Translations under genes and position numbers: made by a program
In this document: piece by piece, positions 22,378 through 26,471 of the stretch
Layout of the letters: the number at the start of each line of letters is the position of its first letter
Position numbering within the stretch: the first letter of the stretch is position 1
Source: Candidatus Uhrbacteria bacterium RIFCSPHIGHO2_02_FULL_57_19
GTDB taxonomy: Bacteria > Patescibacteriota > Patescibacteriia > 2-12-FULL-57-11
Length of the DNA: 26,471 nucleotides
Assembly (NCBI GenBank): GCA_001791115.1
Contig: MGDZ01000064.1
Coordinates: 1 to 26,471, forward strand
Direction of reading: 5' to 3'
The notes under the pieces: generated by a model
The model's input: only the letters and a program-made list of their open reading frames with translations
Databases searched by the model: none
Told to the model about the DNA's origin: nothing

Positions 22378-23421
22378 TCAGTTGAGATGATCCCATTGGA
22401 GGAATTCGCCGGCGGAGACGGAGACCTTGGCCGTTCGTCCGAGCGCCTGGTAGTACTCCTTGGCCGGGATGCCACGGCAAGGGCGCTGGCTTCGAAGCAT
22501 TTCCGGCATGATCATCGCGCCCGCGGGGATGTCGTGCATCGCGACTAGCGCTTTGTGGAAGATCGGACGGAATTTTGACTCGTCCTCGCCGACTGTCTTT
22601 TTCCCGTCCCCCATCGCAGACTCTGCCTCGCGGACCAGAGAAACGACCTGAGCGAATTCCGACGGGATGAGCGAGGCCTTGTGGTCCGGGCCGTACAGCG
22701 CGCGGTCAATGGTCATGTGCTTTTCAATGTACACCGCGCCCATGGCAGCGGCCGCCACCGCGCCTGCGATGGATAATCCGTTGTCGGAGAATCCGATGGG
22801 GATTCCAGGGAACTCGCGCTTCAGTGTCTGCATGGTGCGGAGATTCAGCGCTTCCGGCGGGCAGGGGTAGAGCGAGACACAGTGCGTAACCACGATCTTG
22901 TCAGTGTGACGTCGCGCGGTCGCGACCGCGAGGCGAAGCTCCTCCATCTGCGTCATGCCTGACGAGATGACCATGGGGAGTCCGGTCTTGGCTTCGTACT
23001 CGATCATTGGAAGGTCGGTGATGTCGCCGGAGCCGACCTTCCAGAGCGGCACGCCGACCTCGTCGTGCAAGAGTTGGGCCGCGCCGCGCGACATCGGCGT
23101 GGAAAAAAACATCACGCCCTTCGATTCCGCGTGCGCCTTGAGTTCACGGAAGAATTCCGGCGGGTAGGTATTGCGTTTGACCCACGCGTAGCGGTCAACG
23201 CCCTTGAAGTGAGGGGAATCAATCGGCACCTTGGACTGCTCATCGTCAACGACGTGGGTCTGGAATTTGACGGCATCAGCGCCCGCCTCAGCCGCGCGAT
23301 CAATTAAAAGCTTTCCAAGTTCGAGATTCCCGTTATGGTTCTTCCCGAGCTCGGCAACGATAAATGCCGGCCTCCCCTCCCCGATCTCGCGCGGTCCTTT
23401 TAGTGTCTGGATGATGATCAT
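22378..23421 (-). CDS. neuB: N-acetylneuraminate synthase family protein (NeuB) with an altered metal site
   Basis: 347 aa, standard NeuB length. The barrel shows AELGKNHNG (23-31), VKFQTH (51-56), WKVGSGDITDLP (127-138), THCVSLYP (179-186) and IEKH (232-235). The C-terminal SAF domain runs from about 287 to the end, with SQRPCRGIPAKE at 311-322. His235 is present, but where other family members have GFSDH the sequence reads GFSDN, so the partner Mn ligand is Asn214. The spacing of 21 residues matches the His215/His236 pair of meningococcal NeuB. The expected reaction is condensation of PEP with an N-acyl aldose to a nonulosonic acid. It overlaps the upstream dehydrogenase gene by 4 bp and is last in its operon. 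Confidence 0.85.
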   Translation of the reverse strand: MIIIQTLKGPREIGEGRPAFIVAELGKNHNGNLELGKLLIDRAAEAGADAVKFQTHVVDDEQSKVPIDSPHFKGVDRYAWVKRNTYPPEFFRELKAHAESKGVMFFSTPMSRGAAQLLHDEVGVPLWKVGSGDITDLPMIEYEAKTGLPMVISSGMTQMEELRLAVATARRHTDKIVVTHCVSLYPCPPEALNLRTMQTLKREFPGIPIGFSDNGLSIAGAVAAAAMGAVYIEKHMTIDRALYGPDHKASLIPSEFAQVVSLVREAESAMGDGKKTVGEDESKFRPIFHKALVAMHDIPAGAMIMPEMLRSQRPCRGIPAKEYYQALGRTAKVSVSAGEFLQWDHLN

Positions 23422-24365
23422 ACGGTAAAAGCCGCTTTTACTTTTTCAGCGATAAAAATTTCGGTTTTGGCCATGGATTCGAACGTGGCGCCGCCGAGGT
23501 GTGGAGTGATAAGCAGATTCTGATGCGTTTTGGCGTACTCGACAAGCGGATCGCCGGAGATGACCACCGGGCGCTTCTCCTCGGCCCAGAGGACGTCCAG
23601 CGCCGCGCCGGCAAGCTTTCCGCTCGTAAGCGCCCCGAGAAGCGCACCCTCATCGACCACCTGCCCCCGCGAAGTGTTCACCAACACCGCCCCCTGCCTT
23701 ATTCGTACGAATATGTCCGAGGAGATCATCCTCTCCGTATCGGAGCTGTATGGGACATGGATTGAAATCACGTCCGAGGCAGACACTAATTCCGGAAGCC
23801 CGACCTGTTGCACGTTCGGAGTTTCAATCTTCACAAGGGGGTCAGTGGCAACCACCGACATATCAAACCCCTGCGCGATCCGGGCTACGCGCGAACCAAG
23901 ACGACCGAAGCCGATAATACCCATGGTCTTCCCCGAAAGTTCGTTCCCCTTGAATGAATCGCGGTCCCACTCACCTCGTCCGACAGAAGCGAACGACCAC
24001 GGAATCCGCCGCAGGAGCGCGAGGAGAAGCGCAAAGGTATGTTCGGCGGTGGCGTGGATGGTTCGGAGAAATTCCGTCTCTCCTTTCAAACTCACGACCT
24101 TCACTCCGCGCTCTGCCGCGGCCGCGAGATCAATGTGATCGAGCCCAGTCGTGGGACAGACGATGATTTTGAGATTCGGCGCCGCTTTCAGAACCTCGCG
24201 ATCAATCTTGTGCGCCAGCCGGATTACCAAAATCTCGGCGTCGCTGATCGCCTCGAGGAGTTCTTGCCGTGAGAGCGCCCTCTCCATCAGCACATCTCCA
24301 AAAGAACGGTAGATGTCTACCGCCTCCTGCGCGTAATGTTCTGGTTCGACGATTATGGTGCGCAT
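23418..24365 (-). CDS. D-isomer-specific 2-hydroxyacid dehydrogenase (phosphoglycerate-dehydrogenase-like)
   Basis: 315 aa from the ATG at 24365, 10 bp after the methyltransferase stop. The substrate domain flanks an NAD domain with IIGFGRLGSRVA (150-161). The catalytic triad is present: Arg233 in NTSRG, Glu262 or 263 in LWAEEKRP, and His289 in ITPHLGG. It is the short, single-unit form without regulatory ACT domains. It oxidises or reduces a 2-hydroxy/2-keto acid with NAD. In this operon it may act on a sugar-acid precursor, or on 3-phosphoglycerate to feed three-carbon pools. Overlap with neuB by ATGA points to coupled translation. Confidence 0.83.
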   Translation of the reverse strand: MRTIIVEPEHYAQEAVDIYRSFGDVLMERALSRQELLEAISDAEILVIRLAHKIDREVLKAAPNLKIIVCPTTGLDHIDLAAAAERGVKVVSLKGETEFLRTIHATAEHTFALLLALLRRIPWSFASVGRGEWDRDSFKGNELSGKTMGIIGFGRLGSRVARIAQGFDMSVVATDPLVKIETPNVQQVGLPELVSASDVISIHVPYSSDTERMISSDIFVRIRQGAVLVNTSRGQVVDEGALLGALTSGKLAGAALDVLWAEEKRPVVISGDPLVEYAKTHQNLLITPHLGGATFESMAKTEIFIAEKVKAAFTV

Positions 24366-24375
24366 ACGATGTCTT

Positions 24376-25071
24376 CTACCCTTTCCGTTCCATGACGTAA
24401 CAGACCTTGAGACTCCAGAGAGGATGCGCCGGCAGGAATCTATTCCACCGCCGCGGACGCAAGAAGGGAATCCAGCCACGATCGAAAATCATTTGTTTGA
24501 TAACAAAGTCGCGTCCGAAGGCCTTATTGAACACGTCTTTGGTCAAAAAAGTTATGTGATTATTGGCAGGATGGAAGTTAATCAGACTCCCCCGCCGGAG
24601 GAAGCGCAGCTTGTCCCAAACAGTGTGTCCCCAGGGAGTGGAGAGGATAAGCAGGCCGCCCGGACGAAGCACGCGGGCGCATTCGCGGGCAAAGTGCCAA
24701 GGGTTTTCCAGGTGCTCGAAAATTTCAAGCGCCAGGAGCGCATCAATCGATCCATCGTCCGCCGGAAACCGCTCGTGGTTGAGGTCGGCCGTCCGCAGAA
24801 GCGGTTTCAGCTCGGAAAATTCCAGATAATCATCAATGTCGACCCCGATGAGATTCTGAAAGCCGCGGTCCTGGAGGGATTTGAGAACCCGGCCGTTTGA
24901 GGAACCGATCTCCATGATCCGCGCGGATGCCCCAATTCGATCTCTGATAAGCGACGAAAGCAAACCCTCATCCGTCTCGCGTCGGACAATCCAGCTCGGC
25001 TTGCGCATGCGCTCAACGAGCGCATCGCGACCGGCCTTGATCTGTTCAGATCTAAGATAAGGAACTCCCAT
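24376..25071 (-). CDS. Class I SAM-dependent methyltransferase
   Basis: 231 aa from the ATG at 25071, 5 bp after the SDR stop; the longer frame to 25224 is inside the SDR gene. Motif I is ARIMEIGSSNGRVL (about residues 50-63), followed by GVDID, then EIFEHLENPWHFARECARVL and RPGGLLILSTP, typical of Methyltransf_11/23 proteins. The C-terminal part is aromatic and basic (RGWIPFLRPRRWNRF). Such enzymes in glycan clusters usually O- or N-methylate a sugar. The substrate here is unknown. Confidence 0.8.
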   Translation of the reverse strand: MGVPYLRSEQIKAGRDALVERMRKPSWIVRRETDEGLLSSLIRDRIGASARIMEIGSSNGRVLKSLQDRGFQNLIGVDIDDYLEFSELKPLLRTADLNHERFPADDGSIDALLALEIFEHLENPWHFARECARVLRPGGLLILSTPWGHTVWDKLRFLRRGSLINFHPANNHITFLTKDVFNKAFGRDFVIKQMIFDRGWIPFLRPRRWNRFLPAHPLWSLKVCYVMERKG

Positions 25072-25076
25072 AGCGT

Positions 25077-25823
25077 TCAAAAAGCGCCTCCAGAAACAGG
25101 AAGATTTACACCGCTCACATATCCCGCTTCCGGCGAAGCCAAGAACGTAACTGCGACGGCCACATCTTCTGGTGTTGCCAGGCGGCCGACGGGAATCTCT
25201 TTGGCATGTTTCTCTTTCCAACAAGTCGGCAGGTGTGAAATGAGTTCTGTTTCAGTCACCCCGGGTGAAACTGCGTTCACTGTTATCCCGTGAGGCGCAA
25301 GTTCAACCGACAGTGCTCGCGTCAACCCTAACAGCGCATATTTTGCAGTGATGTACGGAAGCAGATGTGTCGGCACCATACCCAGAGTATAGATGGTCGC
25401 GATGTTCACTATCCTCCCCCACCGCCGTTCCATCATACCGGGCGCCAGTGCCTGCGTGATCAAAAGTGCCGTCCGGACATGGAGATCTACATCGGACTGA
25501 ACGTCACTCCACCGTACCTCATTCCAGGCGCGCGGCATCACCGGACCGCCGGCATTATTAACGAGAATGTCCACCTTGCCGAAATCCGCGAGCACGTCCC
25601 GGGCAAGTCCCGCCGCCTGCGTTTCATCTCGAAGATCCGCTTGGAATATTTTTCCTTTTCTTCCCAAGGCAGCAATCTCGGCGCAAACTACATCCGCCTG
25701 TTCCTGATGGTTATTGAAATGTACCGCAATATCGGCGCCGGAACGCGCCAGTCCGAGCGCAATCGCACGGCCGATTCCTCTGCTGGCACCGGTGATCAAG
25801 GCTGTTTTTCCAGTGAGGTTCAT
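25077..25823 (-). CDS. Short-chain dehydrogenase/reductase, FabG-like
   Basis: 248 aa, the standard SDR size. TGASRGIG (11-18), VNNAGG (88-93), Tyr157-x3-Lys161 in YITAK and PGVTETELI near 187-195 place it with 3-oxoacyl-ACP reductase-type SDRs. The position of the catalytic Ser appears to be Thr143 (NIATIY), and the tetrad Asn position reads His115; both assignments are by eye. SDRs of this type also occur in legionaminic-acid loci, so the substrate may be a sugar intermediate or an acyl thioester. The gene starts 4 bp after the MaoC stop. Confidence 0.82.
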   Translation of the reverse strand: MNLTGKTALITGASRGIGRAIALGLARSGADIAVHFNNHQEQADVVCAEIAALGRKGKIFQADLRDETQAAGLARDVLADFGKVDILVNNAGGPVMPRAWNEVRWSDVQSDVDLHVRTALLITQALAPGMMERRWGRIVNIATIYTLGMVPTHLLPYITAKYALLGLTRALSVELAPHGITVNAVSPGVTETELISHLPTCWKEKHAKEIPVGRLATPEDVAVAVTFLASPEAGYVSGVNLPVSGGAF

Positions 25824-25827
25824 AGAA

Positions 25828-26244
25828 CTACGCTAATACACGAATTCTAGCCACTCCGTCAACCGCCACGGTTCCATCATCTTTAATGATCTCCGTTTTA
25901 ATTTCGACCATGCCAGCCGCTTCACTCCGATGCACCACTTCTCCTCGAACTACGACCCGTTCTCCTATCCCAACCGGATTCCTAAATGTTGAATCTTGGC
26001 CTAAATATAGACAACGTTTTCCAGGAAGGTAGATGCCAACGAGCGTCGAAAAAAAACCGGCAAGAAGCTGACCGTGGGCGATTCTTGCTCCGAATTTCGT
26101 GGCAGCGGCGTAGGCGGCGTCGGTATGCAGGGGGTTTACATCTCCGGTAAGCTCGGAAAATTGCTGCACCATCTTGTCGGAGACGACCACGACAAACTCT
26201 GCCTTGCGGCCGACGGTCATTTCATTGAAGCTAAGATCATTCAT
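25828..26244 (-). CDS. MaoC-like hydratase/dehydratase
   Basis: 138 aa from the ATG at 26244, which overlaps the upstream stop by 4 bp. Hot-dog fold with the hydratase-2 motif: TGDVNPLHTD (33-42; Asp35, His40), AYAAATKFGARIAHG (44-58) and STFRNPVGIGE. This motif hydrates or dehydrates enoyl/3-hydroxyacyl thioesters. Such enzymes are usually linked to fatty acid or PHA metabolism; here the neighbours are an SDR and a probable acyltransferase, so it may make a 3-hydroxyacyl group for sugar decoration. Confidence 0.82.
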   Translation of the reverse strand: MNDLSFNEMTVGRKAEFVVVVSDKMVQQFSELTGDVNPLHTDAAYAAATKFGARIAHGQLLAGFFSTLVGIYLPGKRCLYLGQDSTFRNPVGIGERVVVRGEVVHRSEAAGMVEIKTEIIKDDGTVAVDGVARIRVLA

Positions 26245-26471
26245 AGATTTTGCGCCCGGTCCTTGTCGCCATCTGCTTTGACCACGTACCAATCGTCTCC
26301 CCGCACTTCCTGCGCGTACCAAACCGCAAAAGTGATGTCCCTCCGGCGCCGGTTAACCGGCAGGAGAAACGCCGGCACCTCGGCATAGGGGCCGCCATTC
26401 GCCGGCAGAAAACCGGCTTTTCTGAAGGCCGTTCCGTGCCAAGGGCCGGAAGCGAAAAAATCGGCAAAATC
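26241..26471 (-). CDS. C-terminal end of a probable GNAT-type acyltransferase, 5' truncated
   Basis: Reading inward from the right edge (frame starting at 26471) gives 76 residues to a TGA at 26243-26241, overlapping the MaoC ATG as ATGA. The fragment contains FRKAGFLPANGGP and ends DDWYVVKADGDKDRAQNL. A GF-x-P turn followed by hydrophobic strands and a W-Y-V...D-G-D-x-D-R tail is what the ends of glycan-locus GNAT proteins look like. This frame uses ordinary codons and fits the ATGA coupling, unlike the 76-aa MPIFSL reading at 26237-26467 in another frame. Family assignment is tentative because the acyl-CoA motif is outside the window. Confidence 0.5.
   Translation of the reverse strand, partial: DFADFFASGPWHGTAFRKAGFLPANGGPYAEVPAFLLPVNRRRRDITFAVWYAQEVRGDDWYVVKADGDKDRAQNL

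Noticed and set aside
26237..26467. 76-aa minus frame at the right edge (MPIFSL...)
   Set aside because: Very Arg/Cys/Ser-rich; the neighbouring frame reads as a sensible protein end and couples by ATGA to the MaoC gene.

Overview
The window is a 26.5 kb stretch of bacterial surface-polysaccharide genes with almost no non-coding space. It carries about 25 protein genes on mostly minus-strand operons. No rRNA, tRNA, CRISPR array or transposase was seen. The host is most likely a member of the Patescibacteria (CPR) or a similar reduced-genome bacterium. That is an inference from family content (subtilase with FG-GAP repeats of the GPGGGPHVRV type, DUF2304, GtrA, short nucleotide-sugar dehydrogenase), tight packing and few Shine-Dalgarno sites; no marker gene proves it. 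TGA is used as a stop in many genes, so UGA is not recoded.

Layout. At 1-1272 (+) is the 3' end of a membrane GT-C glycosyltransferase, overlapping by 14 bp the end of a seven-gene minus operon (7625 down to 1259): TPR protein, secreted subtilase with a beta-propeller, GtrA, UDP-xylose-synthase-like enzyme, polyprenyl-phosphate GT2, DUF2304 and a rhamnosyltransferase-type GT2. Divergent from it, 7675-9057 (+) encodes a polyprenyl-phosphate sugar-1-phosphate transferase, which probably starts glycan assembly. From 9145 to 13317 lie short separate units: a GC-rich GT-B-like gene with a TTG start, a gpsA-glycerate kinase pair, and a Nudix gene on the plus strand.

From 19435 down to 13378 runs a six-gene operon: NeuB-SAF-cupin fusion, Gfo/Idh oxidoreductase, histidine phosphatase, APH-like kinase, a UDP-glucose-dehydrogenase-like protein lacking the C-terminal domain, and a GalE-type epimerase. 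From 19592 to 22348 a CMP-nonulosonate synthetase (neuA-like) sits between two paralogous EamA/DMT transporters in opposite orientation. From 22378 to the right end another minus operon holds a second NeuB, a 2-hydroxyacid dehydrogenase, a methyltransferase, an SDR, a MaoC hydratase and the tail of a probable GNAT acyltransferase.

Taken together the right half looks like a nonulosonic (sialic-acid-like) sugar locus with an unusual enzyme set: two NeuB homologues, one with an isomerase-type cupin attached and one lacking a predicted metal-binding His. The left half supplies lipid-linked sugars (sugar-1-P transferase, DPM-like GT, GtrA) and UDP-glucuronate/UDP-xylose chemistry. Several transcription units appear to be leaderless: -10-like boxes, often with an upstream TG, lie only 6-10 nt before the ATG. 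Other units carry strong AAGGAGG sites and hairpin terminators. No gene-free stretch exceeds 300 bp; the longest is 19436-19591.
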